Below are positions 32,455 to 40,633 of a DNA stretch of 64,000 bases, in pieces (positions within the stretch are counted from its first letter, which is position 1; each line of letters starts with the position of its first letter). The DNA comes from WS-2 sp036507005. GTDB lineage: Bacteria > Eisenbacteria > RBG-16-71-46. The notes below the pieces were generated by a model. The model had not been told where the DNA came from, did not search any database, and saw only the letters and a list, made by a program, of their open reading frames with translations. The stretch spans positions 62,001 through 126,000 of the forward strand of contig DASXQT010000007.1 in NCBI GenBank assembly GCA_036507005.1. Reading direction: 5' to 3'. Made by a program: the position numbers and the translations under genes.

Positions 32455-35261
32455 CAGCGCAGGACCACGATCCGGGCCGCGGCCGAGCCCCGCGCGCGCG
32501 CGAAGTAGACGCCGCTCGCAAGCCGCGAGGTGAGCGCGGGGGAGAAGCGCGCCCACCACCGGTCGGCGCCGCGCTCGAGCGTGGCGGAGGCCACGCGCCG
32601 GCCGGAGAGGTCGAAGAGCTCGACCCCGCCCTCTGGCCTCGGCGCTCGCGCGCTCCACTCCAGGTCGAGCTCCTGTCCGGCGCGCAGCGGATTCGGCCGG
32701 ATCGCGAGTGCCACGAGCGGCTGCGCGGCGCCGCGCGCCGGGATCGCCTGCGGCACGCCGTCCAGGGCGCGACTCCGCGACATGAAGCGCGGGCCGGCCG
32801 CTCCGTAGGCGAAGTAGAGCACGGTGACGTTGCCGGGGGAGGTGGGCATCACGAGAGGCGCGGAGGCGGTGCCTTCCGCCGCGGAGGAGACCTCGGTCCC
32901 CATGAAGTCCCAGCCCTCGACCGGGCGCCAGCGCTTGTAGAGCACCTGCTGCCCGTTCTCCCCGATCAGCACGTAGCCGAGATGCGTCACGCCCGAGGGA
33001 TCGACCGCCAGGCTCGGGCTTCCGAGCGGGGCGCCGCTCGATACCACCGAGGAGTCGCGCGGCGAAGGACGCCGGGACTTGTACCGCCGCTGGTAGTGGA
33101 TCTCGGTCGCGCCCGAAACGCCCACCACCCATGCCAGGTGCAGCGTCCCGGCGGCATCCACCAGGGCGTTCACGGCGGTCTCCGCCCCGGTCGCCAGGGT
33201 GAGCGGGGCATTCGGCGTCATCCCGCTGTCGGGCTGGAAGCGCGAGAACCACAGGCGCTGCGGATTGTCGGCTGCGTCGGGCCACATGATGTATGCCACG
33301 CCTTCCTGGTCCACTGCGACCGTCGGGCTGCCCGGCAGCCGGCCCGCAGCCGTGACCGGTATCGGCTGCCCGAAGGGGGCGAAATACACGAAACGCGTGA
33401 AGTAGACGCGCGGCACGCCGCCCTGGACGCTGAGCCAGGCAAGGTACACGCGCCCGTGCCCGTCCGCGCCGATCGCGGGATAGCGATTCTCGCCCGGCGC
33501 CTCCACCAGCACCGCCTCGGGGCTCCATCGTCCCTGCATGCGCACGCGGCCCCAGATGCGCGAGCGCCCCCCGCGGCTGTCGCTCCACGCCACCGCGAGG
33601 TTGCCGCCGGGCGTGAGGGCGATCGTCGGGGTCAGGGCGGCCGTGGGCGAGGAGCTCAGCTCCTCGGGCGGGCCCCAGATCCCGCCCACGCCCCGATGCA
33701 GCACGACCTGCGGATGGCCCGCGCGGAACTCGCAGCTCACCACGTCGACCGAGCCGTCGGGCTCGGTGAGAGCCAGGCTCCCGGAGGAAGCCTCGCCCAG
33801 GGGCTGGAACTCCGGGTCGGTGTGGTCCTGCGCCGGGAGCCATCCCGGGGCGCGGACCTGCATGTCGAGATGGATGTTCTCACCGACCTGGGTGATGCCG
33901 CTCAGGGCGGTGTTCGTGACCAGGTTCTTGAAGGTGCGCGCGCTCGGCCTCGTCTCGTCGTCGAAGCGCGTGCGGAGGCTCTCGCCGGGGAAGGGATCGG
34001 AGCCGGTCCCTCGATCGTGCCCCAGGATGAGGTCGCTGTCCCCGTCCGCCTCGACCAGCACCAGGCCGGGCGTGGGGCCGGAGTTGACGCGGTTGGCGGC
34101 GAGCCGCTGTCCGATCACGGCCTCGTCCACGTGCGTGATCACCAGGCCCGAGCCCCGCAGGGAGCGGTCGAATCCCTCCTGCCGGCGGTTCTCGAGCAGG
34201 AAGTGCTCGGGATAGGGCTGGCCCTGGAACCAGAACTCCACCACCGGCGACCCGTGGACGAGCGGGGCGATGTCGAGCGCCCCGTCCACCGCGGGGCGCA
34301 CGGTCTCGTTCCACCCCAGCAGCACCGACGCCCACCCTCCGGGGTGCGACGGGTACTCGGGCTGGAGCCCGTTGCCGCCGTACGCGCCGGTGGACATCAG
34401 GGACCAGTTGCCGGGGCCCACGTTGACGACGTCGCTCAGCGAGGAGGTGTCGTAGAGGTCGGGGAGCCCCAGGGCATGGCCGAACTCGTGGCAGAAGACC
34501 CCGATCTCGGAGCGGCGGCCGGGGATCAAGCCCGAAAGCTCCGGCACCGAGGAGAAGCGATCCACCCGGTAGCGCTGCGTGGTGCTTCCCGGGACGACCT
34601 GCGAGGTGACGTACACGCCCCCGTTGCCCCACCCACCGGACATACGGGAGGTGATGGACCACATGCGGTTTCGATCGAGCAACGACGCCTCGCCTCCGAT
34701 CCCCGAGTGGAGGAACCACAGCATGTCCACGTACCCGTCATGGTCCTGGTCGAAGCGCGACCAGTCCACGTCGCGCTGGCACGAGTCCAGGGCGGTGCGC
34801 ACCGCGCCGTAGAGGTTGTTGGGTGTGCGGCTCGTCGAGAGTCCCCAGCTCTGGTCGCCGTAGTAGGCCAGGGTGTAGGGCAGGCGCACGGTCGCCACGA
34901 CCTCGCCCACCACCGTGATCCGCCCGCGGGAAGCCCACTGGTAGTACTCGCTCACCGAGCCGGTCGGGATGGCACTGCGGCTCCCGAAGAGCGCCGAGTC
35001 GAAGTCCGCCGCGCCGTAGGTGAGGTTCTCGTCGGCGAAGCAGACGAGAAGGATGGGCAGGCGCCAGAAGGACTGCACCGCGCTGGTGCCGAGGCCCACG
35101 GGCGGCTCGGGCAGCGCGAACAGGCCGCGCTCGAACGCCTCCGCCACGGGGGCGGGCACGTGCCCGGACGGGGTGGGCATGGTGGCGGAGGCCGGGGCCG
35201 AGAGCAGCGCCCCGGAGAGTGCGGCCACTGTGGTGATGCTACGACTGACTGAGATTCGCAC
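32454..35261 (-). CDS. Secreted M6-family metalloprotease with FlgD-like C-terminal domain
   Basis: 935 residues from GTG 35261, which gives a clean signal peptide (RISVSRSITTVAALSGALLS). The immune-inhibitor-A-like M6 catalytic domain carries CHEFGHALGLPDLYD (HExxHxxGxxD zinc site) and the following LMSTGAYGG Met-turn. The second half is beta-propeller-like with repeated AVAWSD/LAWLS segments. The last ~80 residues (IRPNPLRAGQELDLEW, FDLSGRRVASATL, LASGVYFARA) form the same FlgD-like tag seen in the C25 protease. It probably degrades extracellular protein. The longer ATG at 35312 was rejected because it would precede the predicted start point of transcription. Confidence 0.88.
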   Translation of the reverse strand: MRISVSRSITTVAALSGALLSAPASATMPTPSGHVPAPVAEAFERGLFALPEPPVGLGTSAVQSFWRLPILLVCFADENLTYGAADFDSALFGSRSAIPTGSVSEYYQWASRGRITVVGEVVATVRLPYTLAYYGDQSWGLSTSRTPNNLYGAVRTALDSCQRDVDWSRFDQDHDGYVDMLWFLHSGIGGEASLLDRNRMWSITSRMSGGWGNGGVYVTSQVVPGSTTQRYRVDRFSSVPELSGLIPGRRSEIGVFCHEFGHALGLPDLYDTSSLSDVVNVGPGNWSLMSTGAYGGNGLQPEYPSHPGGWASVLLGWNETVRPAVDGALDIAPLVHGSPVVEFWFQGQPYPEHFLLENRRQEGFDRSLRGSGLVITHVDEAVIGQRLAANRVNSGPTPGLVLVEADGDSDLILGHDRGTGSDPFPGESLRTRFDDETRPSARTFKNLVTNTALSGITQVGENIHLDMQVRAPGWLPAQDHTDPEFQPLGEASSGSLALTEPDGSVDVVSCEFRAGHPQVVLHRGVGGIWGPPEELSSSPTAALTPTIALTPGGNLAVAWSDSRGGRSRIWGRVRMQGRWSPEAVLVEAPGENRYPAIGADGHGRVYLAWLSVQGGVPRVYFTRFVYFAPFGQPIPVTAAGRLPGSPTVAVDQEGVAYIMWPDAADNPQRLWFSRFQPDSGMTPNAPLTLATGAETAVNALVDAAGTLHLAWVVGVSGATEIHYQRRYKSRRPSPRDSSVVSSGAPLGSPSLAVDPSGVTHLGYVLIGENGQQVLYKRWRPVEGWDFMGTEVSSAAEGTASAPLVMPTSPGNVTVLYFAYGAAGPRFMSRSRALDGVPQAIPARGAAQPLVALAIRPNPLRAGQELDLEWSARAPRPEGGVELFDLSGRRVASATLERGADRWWARFSPALTSRLASGVYFARARGSAAARIVVLR

Positions 35262-35313
35262 GGGATCTCGATTCCGCCCGGTCGAGACGGCCTGCCCGGC
35301 CACCCGCCCCATG

Positions 35314-35344
35314 ACTATAGCGCCTTCCCGGGGCGCGCAGGCAA
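35314..35344 (-). promoter_or_regulatory. Promoter of the M6-M23 protease operon
   Basis: On the minus strand: TTGCCT (35344-35339), 19 bp spacer, TATAGT (35319-35314). The start point near 35307 supports initiation at GTG 35261 rather than ATG 35312. Confidence 0.45.
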
Positions 35345-35393
35345 CCCGTTTGCGACACGTCGACCGGGCTGGCTCGCGCCCAAGGGCCTGTGT

Positions 35394-35399
35394 TAGCTT
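35394..35399 (+). promoter_or_regulatory. -10 box of the GWxTD-NlpC operon
   Basis: TAGCTT, identical to the tRNA promoter -10, lying 9 bp before GTG 35409. No good -35 match was found at 17-18 bp. If used, the mRNA would be nearly leaderless. Confidence 0.3.
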
Positions 35400-35408
35400 G
35401 CGCCCAAC

Positions 35409-36683
35409 GTGCCGTTCATGCTCTCGCGGACCCTCGTTCGGCTTTCCGCTCTCGTCCTCGCGCCGGTCGCCGCGATCGGCGCGGCTTCGTCTCCCGGCGG
35501 CGCCCTGGACATCGCGCCGCTGCGCTCCGACCAGCCGCCCTACTTCTCCGCCGACATCGCGATCTCGGTGGACGGGGAAGGACACCCGGCGATCGTGGTC
35601 TCGATCACCGTGCCCTACGGCGAGCTGCAGTGGGTGAAGCTCGCGCGCGGTTACGGAACCGGCGCCGAGCTCGCGGTGGTTTTCGAGCCCCGCAGCCGCG
35701 GCCGCAGCTACGGGGACGCCTGGGTGCGGCGGGTCGCGGTTCCGAGCTTCGAGGCGACGCGCTCGCCGACCGCGGCGCTGCTCGAGAAGCGCAGCTTCGC
35801 GCTCCCGCCCGGCCCCTACGACATCCGGATCACGGTCGAGGACCTGGATGCCCAGGAGAACTCCTCGGCGCGCGAGCGGGTGGTGGTGCCCGACTACTCC
35901 CGCGTCCCGATCGGATTCGCCGACCTCGAGCTCGGGCTGGCCGACTCGACCGGAGGCTTCAACCCGCTCCCGACCCGGCGCCTGGGGAAGAACGTGAACC
36001 GGCTCGCCGCCCGGGCGGTGCTCTTCGATCGCCGGCCGGGCGACTGGCCGCGGCACTATTCGTTCCGCTACCGCATCCGGGACGATCACGGCGAGGAGCT
36101 GACGAGCGGGGTGCAGGAGGCCACGGTCCAGCGCTCGGCCGAGCCGTTGGTGATCCGCCCCGCGGCGACCGACCTCTTCCTCGGCTCCTACGTGTTCGAG
36201 CTGGAGCTGGTCGAGGGCAAGGCGCGGTGGCACGTGGAGCGCTCGTTCGAGGTCGAGGAGAGCGGCCCGCCGCGCGGCAAGGAGTTCGAGCGCATGCTCG
36301 AGCCCCTGTCCTACATCGCGGAGCCCGGCGAGATCGAAGAGCTGCGCTCGCTCCCCCCCGAGCAGCAGGTGGAGGGCTGGGAGGCCTTCTGGAAGCGCCG
36401 CGACCCGACCCCCGAGACCCCGCGCAACGAGGCGATGCTCGAGTTCTTCCGGCGCGTGCGCTACGCCGAGGAGCACTTCCAGGGATACGGCCCGGGCTGG
36501 CGCTCGGACATGGGCCGGATCTATATCAAATACGGCCCGCCCGATCAGGTGGAGAGCCGGCCCGCCACGGCGCAGACCCCGCAGCAGGAGATCTGGTACT
36601 ACAACCAGCCCTACCGGCGGCTGGTATTCGAGGACCGCGAAGGCTTCGGCCGCTACGTGCTGCGCACCGTGCTCCCCGAATGA
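35409..36683 (+). CDS. Exported GWxTD-domain protein
   Basis: 424 residues (GTG 35409; ATG 35418 is an alternative). A signal-like N-terminus (LVRLSALVLAPVAAIGAAS) is followed by a beta-rich middle and the C-terminal GWxTD domain from about 300. The domain includes the diagnostic GWEAFWKRRDPTPETPRNEA, the GPGWRSDMGRIYIKYGPPDQ core and IWYYNQPYRRLVFED. It is the second GWxTD protein of the window, unlike the first in having no TPR region. Function is unknown; members are predicted periplasmic or secreted. It overlaps the NlpC/P60 gene by 4 bp, which ties it to cell-wall work. Confidence 0.85.
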   Translation: MPFMLSRTLVRLSALVLAPVAAIGAASSPGGALDIAPLRSDQPPYFSADIAISVDGEGHPAIVVSITVPYGELQWVKLARGYGTGAELAVVFEPRSRGRSYGDAWVRRVAVPSFEATRSPTAALLEKRSFALPPGPYDIRITVEDLDAQENSSARERVVVPDYSRVPIGFADLELGLADSTGGFNPLPTRRLGKNVNRLAARAVLFDRRPGDWPRHYSFRYRIRDDHGEELTSGVQEATVQRSAEPLVIRPAATDLFLGSYVFELELVEGKARWHVERSFEVEESGPPRGKEFERMLEPLSYIAEPGEIEELRSLPPEQQVEGWEAFWKRRDPTPETPRNEAMLEFFRRVRYAEEHFQGYGPGWRSDMGRIYIKYGPPDQVESRPATAQTPQQEIWYYNQPYRRLVFEDREGFGRYVLRTVLPE

Positions 36684-37543
36684 TCTCGCGGCGGCCGAGT
36701 CACGCCGTCGTGTGCCTGGCGGCGCTCGACGTGCGCCGCTCGCCGAACCACCGGAGCGAGCTCAAGAGCCAGCTCCTGATGGGCGAGGTGGTGCGGGTGC
36801 TGTCCGCGTCGCGCGACCGGCAGTGGTGGCGGGTCGAGAACGAGGGCGACGGCTACCGGGGCTGGGCCCGGAACTGGGGCCTGATCCCGGCCACCCGGGC
36901 CCGGGCGGCGCGCTGGCGGGCGCGCGCCAGCGCGCGCGTCGTGAGGTCCTCGGTCGAGGCGCTCTCGACGCCGCACGGCGGCGTCGTGGTGAGCCCGCTC
37001 TTCCTCAACAGCCGGCTCATCCCGCTCGGCGCCCGGACCGGCTTCCGGCGTCTCGAGCTTCCCGACGGAAGGAGGGCCTGGGTGCCCGGCCGCGCCGTGG
37101 CCGTCGGCCGGAGCCGGGGCATGGATCTCATGGAGCGGGTCCGGAGCCTGATGGGCGTGCCCTATCTCTGGGGCGGACGCACCGCGACGGGCTTCGACTG
37201 CTCGGGGTTCACGCAGCAGGTCCTGGTCGAGCAGGGGATCGCGCTTCCGCGCGACGCCTGGCAGCAGTTCCGTGTCTCGCGACCGCTCGGAAACGGCGAA
37301 GACGTCCGGCCCGGGGATCTGGTCTTCTTCGGTCGCCGCGGGGAGCCGGTTTCACACGTCGGGCTGGCTCTCGGCGGGGGCTATTTCGCCCACTCCCGCG
37401 GGCGGGTGAGAGTCAACTCCATTAACCAGGATAATCCGTTGTGCGACAAGGAAATACTGCGTCAGCTCGTGTCCGTCAGGAGGCCCCGTCAGGGGGGCCC
37501 CCGGGGCGGGGCGGGAACCCGGGGCCGGCCAGAATCGGCTTGA
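36680..37543 (+). CDS. NlpC/P60 cysteine peptidase with bacterial SH3-like domains
   Basis: 287 residues. Two SH3b-like segments (about 8-75 and 85-145; LDVRRSPNHRSELKSQLLMG, RQWWRVENEG) precede the NlpC/P60 domain with Cys174 (TGFDCSGFTQQ), His226 (PVSHVGLAL) and a third polar residue His238 (YFAHSRG). The architecture matches gamma-D-Glu-L-diamino-acid endopeptidases of the YgiM/Bacillus YkfC type, which cleave or recycle peptidoglycan stem peptides. There is no obvious signal peptide, so it may act in the cytoplasm or be exported in another way. ATGA overlap with the GWxTD gene. Confidence 0.9.
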   Translation: MISRRPSHAVVCLAALDVRRSPNHRSELKSQLLMGEVVRVLSASRDRQWWRVENEGDGYRGWARNWGLIPATRARAARWRARASARVVRSSVEALSTPHGGVVVSPLFLNSRLIPLGARTGFRRLELPDGRRAWVPGRAVAVGRSRGMDLMERVRSLMGVPYLWGGRTATGFDCSGFTQQVLVEQGIALPRDAWQQFRVSRPLGNGEDVRPGDLVFFGRRGEPVSHVGLALGGGYFAHSRGRVRVNSINQDNPLCDKEILRQLVSVRRPRQGGPRGGAGTRGRPESA

Positions 37544-37569
37544 CAAGCTTTCCGCGCCTTCCATACCTT
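37540..37569 (+). promoter_or_regulatory. Promoter just ahead of a terminator
   Basis: TTGACA (37540-37545, full consensus), 18 bp spacer, TACCTT (37564-37569). It overlaps the NlpC stop codon. The start point near 37576 lies only ~7 bp before the terminator hairpin. Confidence 0.45.
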
Positions 37570-37582
37570 ACCGCGGGCGTTC

Positions 37583-37626
37583 GCCAGGATCCTCCCACTG
37601 CATCAGTGTGGTCCTGGCTTTTTTTT
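37583..37626 (+). terminator. Intrinsic terminator
   Basis: GCCAGGA (37583-37589) pairs with TCCTGGC (37612-37618), with an inner CACTG/CAGTG stem, and eight Ts follow. It is the clearest rho-independent terminator in the window. It ends the GWxTD-NlpC operon, or attenuates transcripts from the promoter at 37540. Confidence 0.88.
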
Positions 37627-37689
37627 GCGGCCCGCTCCAGGGACGGAACGGGAACAGAGACTTACCCAGTAGAGTCATAGACGGCTTCG

Positions 37690-37699
37690 AAAGGAGGTG
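37690..37699 (+). promoter_or_regulatory. Unusually perfect Shine-Dalgarno-like sequence without a gene
   Basis: AAAGGAGGTG, complementary over nine bases to the usual 16S rRNA 3' tail. No ATG/GTG/TTG at normal spacing opens a credible frame after it; the nearest frame stops within ~25 codons. It lies between the terminator and the next promoter. Confidence 0.4.
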
Positions 37700-37744
37700 G
37701 GCTTCGACAAGCACCGCGTTGTAGTGGACAGGCCACGTCCCGGC

Positions 37745-37774
37745 TTGCATTCTGCATCGTGGCTCTCGTAGCTC
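37745..37774 (+). promoter_or_regulatory. Promoter of the outer-membrane beta-barrel gene
   Basis: TTGCAT (37745-37750), 18 bp spacer, TAGCTC (37769-37774). The leader would be ~33 nt with AAGGAGG at 37798-37804. Confidence 0.5.
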
Positions 37775-37813
37775 TCACTTTCCTTACCAACCTCGCCAAG
37801 GAGGCTTGAAGCT

Positions 37814-39112
37814 ATGTCGTCTCGCTGGATTTCGAAGGTTGTGGTCCTGGCTGCGCTGACTCTGACGATTCCGATGGTCGCGCTTGCCCAGACCTCGCGT
37901 CTCGAGGGCATGGGTAACCTGCAGTCGGACTTCGTCAAGGACTACACCAGCATGTTCAGCTACCCGTCCCAGGTCTCGAGCGTCGGGAACATGGTGTACG
38001 GGGAAATCGGGAACAACTACTTCACCGGCGGAACCCCTGCGGACCGCGGCATGGGCGCGGTGCTCGGGAACCTCTGGGAGGGCCGGCTCGGCACGTGGGC
38101 GATCCACCTGCACGAGACGACCCCGCAGATCGGCCGCGGCGACGCGACCTCGGGCACCGGGGTGGGCAACGGCTCCGATCCGAACTTCAACAGCAACGAG
38201 TCGTTCGACCTGATGTGGGGCAAGAAGATGGGGACGGCCACCGTGGGCGCGCGGCTCAACCGCTCGTTCTGGGGGCGCGAGGTCAACACGCCGACGGTGA
38301 CCACCAAGCTGGCGTTCGACCCCAGCGCGGGCTCGCCCAACGGCCGCAACCTGTCGCGGAACATCATCGGCTTCGGCGGCGGTGTGGGGTTCGAGCTGAA
38401 CCCGAACACCAACATCGACATCGGCCTGCTCTACCAGAACCGCACGTTCGAGCAGACGACGTCGCCGATCGGCGCCAACACCAACGAGAAGGAAGACAGC
38501 CCCACGACCTACGTGCTGTCGGGCCGTGCGATGTGGCAGTGGCAGTCGAACATCATGGTGACTCCGGTGTTCAAGTGGTACTCGTTCGACCTCTCGCGGC
38601 AGACGGTCACCGGCGCCACGACCACTTCATTCAGCAACACGCTCAAGGGCTGGCAGATCGGCGCGGCCGGCAACTGGTCGGTGGGCTCGAACGACCTGTT
38701 CGTGCTCGGCCTGACCTTCGCCCAGAACAAGGTCGAGCAGGACGAGCTCCTGTTCGGCGGTCCGCTGGGAGTGGATGACAAGGAGATCACCGAGACCCTC
38801 TCGCCGCTGGTGTTCGCGGCGCTCGAGACTCACGTGAACTCGTGGCTCACGCTCCGCTTCGGCGCCAACAAGGCGGCGTTCAGCAAGATCAAGGGCGATC
38901 CGCGGGTCGCGACCGACCCGCGCGTCGAGATCACCACCACGTCGTTCGACATGACCCTGGGCGCCGGCGTCAAGGTCGGCACGCTCCAGTTCGACGCCGT
39001 GGTCGCGAACGACTTCTACTCCAACCTCGGATGGCTCGGGAGCGGACAGACGTCGTCGACGACCGGCAACGGCGGCTACTTCCCGAAGGTCACGGCCACC
39101 TACTCGTTCTAG
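37814..39112 (+). CDS. Outer-membrane beta-barrel protein of unknown function
   Basis: 432 residues. A signal peptide (VVVLAALTLTIPMVALAQ) is followed by alternating amphipathic strands rich in aromatic and glycine residues, and the protein ends in TATYSF. A terminal Phe of this kind is the usual recognition signal for barrel assembly. Segments such as IIGFGGGVGFELNPNTNIDI and FDAVVANDFYSNLG look like barrel strands with short turns. Strong ribosome site (AAGGAGG, 9 nt), own promoter and own terminator suggest an abundant, singly transcribed porin-like protein. No family is recognised with confidence. Confidence 0.75.
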   Translation: MSSRWISKVVVLAALTLTIPMVALAQTSRLEGMGNLQSDFVKDYTSMFSYPSQVSSVGNMVYGEIGNNYFTGGTPADRGMGAVLGNLWEGRLGTWAIHLHETTPQIGRGDATSGTGVGNGSDPNFNSNESFDLMWGKKMGTATVGARLNRSFWGREVNTPTVTTKLAFDPSAGSPNGRNLSRNIIGFGGGVGFELNPNTNIDIGLLYQNRTFEQTTSPIGANTNEKEDSPTTYVLSGRAMWQWQSNIMVTPVFKWYSFDLSRQTVTGATTTSFSNTLKGWQIGAAGNWSVGSNDLFVLGLTFAQNKVEQDELLFGGPLGVDDKEITETLSPLVFAALETHVNSWLTLRFGANKAAFSKIKGDPRVATDPRVEITTTSFDMTLGAGVKVGTLQFDAVVANDFYSNLGWLGSGQTSSTTGNGGYFPKVTATYSF

Positions 39113-39130
39113 TCCGGCCGGACCCGAAAC

Positions 39131-39170
39131 GCGAGCGGCCCGCGGGGTTTTCCCCCGTGGGCCGCTTCGC
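39131..39170. terminator. Bidirectional terminator hairpin
   Basis: A ~17-bp GC-rich stem (GCGAGCGGCCCGCGGGG with CCCCGTGGGCCGCTTCGC) around a TTTTC loop. There is no long T-run. It is placed between the convergent barrel-protein and glutamate dehydrogenase genes. Confidence 0.7.
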
Positions 39171-39188
39171 TCTACGCCCGAAGGCGTC

Positions 39189-40457
39189 TTACGCGTACAC
39201 CCCGCGCAGCATGATGACCTTCACCACCCGCTCGATCGCCACCATGAAGGCCGCGACCCGCATGTTGACGCGGTGCTCGAGCGACTTCGAGAGCACGTCG
39301 CGGAAGGCGTGCACCATGGTGTGCTCGAGGCGGCCGTTCACCTCGTCCTCGGGCCAGTAGAAGCCCATGCGGTTCTGCACCCACTCGAAATAGGAGACCG
39401 TCACGCCCCCCGAGTTGCACAGGATGTCGGGGATCAGGAACACGCCCTTCTGCTCCAGGATCCGGTCGGCGTCCGGGGTGGTGGGGCCGTTCGCCCCCTC
39501 GGCGACGATCCGGGCCTTGACCCGCGCGGCGTTCTCGGCGGTGATCTGGTTCTCGAGCGCGGCCGGGATCAGGATGTCGCAGTCGTACTCCACGATCGGA
39601 GTGGTGAGCGGCTTGCCGCCCGGGAATCCCGCCACCCCGCGGTGGTCGGCCGCCCAGTGGAGCAGGGCCGGCACGTCGAGCCCGGCCGGGTTGTGGACGC
39701 CGCCGCTCACGTCGGCCACCGCCACGATCGTCGCCCCGTCGCGGGAGAGGAGGTCGGCGGACACCGAGCCCACGTTGCCGAACCCCTGCACCGCCACCCG
39801 GGCGCCCGCGAGCGGCATGGCGAGGTGGCGGCTGGCCTCGCGCGTGCAGAGCAGCACCCCGCGGCCGGTGGCCTCGCGCCTTCCCGCCGAGCCGCCCACC
39901 TCGAGCGGCTTGCCGGTCACGACCGCGTACTCCGTGCGCCGCTCGTGCATGGAGTAGGTGTCCACGATCCAGGCCATCACCTGCTCGTTGGTGTTCACGT
40001 CGGGCGCCGGAACGTCGCTCTCGGGCCCGAACAGGTCGGAGAGGTCGGCGGCGTAGCGCCGGGTCAGGCGCTCGAGCTCGCCCTTGGACATCTTGGACGG
40101 GTCGCAGATGACTCCGCCCTTGCCGCCGCCGAAGGGGATGTTCACCACCGCGCACTTCCAGGTCATCCAGGCGGCGAGCGCGGCCACCTCGTCCAGGCTC
40201 ACGTCGGGGTGGTAGCGGATGCCGCCCTTGGCGGGACCGCGCACGATCGAATGCTGGACGCGGTATCCGGTGAACACGCGGAGGGTGCCGTCGTCCATCT
40301 GGACCGGGAGCGAGACGATCGTCGCCCGGCGCGGGCGCTTGATCACCTCCTTGATGCCGGCAGGCAGGTTGAGCCGCGCGGCCGCCTCCTCGAACTGGCG
40401 CTCCGCGTTGGCCAGGGGGTTGAGGTCCTTCTGGATGTTCGAGCCTTCGGCCGGCAT
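39189..40457 (-). CDS. Glu/Leu/Phe/Val-family amino-acid dehydrogenase, probably glutamate dehydrogenase
   Basis: 422 residues from ATG 40457 (GGAGGG 6 nt upstream). The active-site signature is in VNIPFGGGKGGVICDP; substrate-binding Lys is also in RGPAKGGIRYHPD; Asp is in SDVPAPDVNT. The Rossmann domain carries VAVQGFGNVGSVSADLL, and NSGGVTVSYFEW is typical of hexameric bacterial/archaeal glutamate dehydrogenases. It interconverts glutamate and 2-oxoglutarate plus ammonia with NAD(P). A TATACT -10-like box lies at 40570-40575 on the minus strand, without a clear -35 box. Confidence 0.93.
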   Translation of the reverse strand: MPAEGSNIQKDLNPLANAERQFEEAAARLNLPAGIKEVIKRPRRATIVSLPVQMDDGTLRVFTGYRVQHSIVRGPAKGGIRYHPDVSLDEVAALAAWMTWKCAVVNIPFGGGKGGVICDPSKMSKGELERLTRRYAADLSDLFGPESDVPAPDVNTNEQVMAWIVDTYSMHERRTEYAVVTGKPLEVGGSAGRREATGRGVLLCTREASRHLAMPLAGARVAVQGFGNVGSVSADLLSRDGATIVAVADVSGGVHNPAGLDVPALLHWAADHRGVAGFPGGKPLTTPIVEYDCDILIPAALENQITAENAARVKARIVAEGANGPTTPDADRILEQKGVFLIPDILCNSGGVTVSYFEWVQNRMGFYWPEDEVNGRLEHTMVHAFRDVLSKSLEHRVNMRVAAFMVAIERVVKVIMLRGVYA

Positions 40458-40633
40458 GAGCCCTCCGGGTGTCTCGCGGCCGGGAGCGGACGCGGCCCCG
40501 GACCGGTGGCGCGTGAGCGGCGAGGCATCCGGGCGGCGCCCGGACGCCCTCACGAGTGGTACGAGCGGGAGTATAGGGCGGCGTTCGCCGGGGCGCTACG
40601 AGGGGCGCCGCGCCCTCGTGGCTACGGAAGCGC

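Noticed and set aside
35262..35312. ATG 35312 as the start of the M6 protease
   Set aside because: It lies upstream of the predicted transcription start point and would put a polar extension before the signal peptide.
37697..37771. Leader peptide starting at the GTG inside the AAAGGAGGTG sequence
   Set aside because: The start codon would lie within the ribosome site itself, leaving no spacing.
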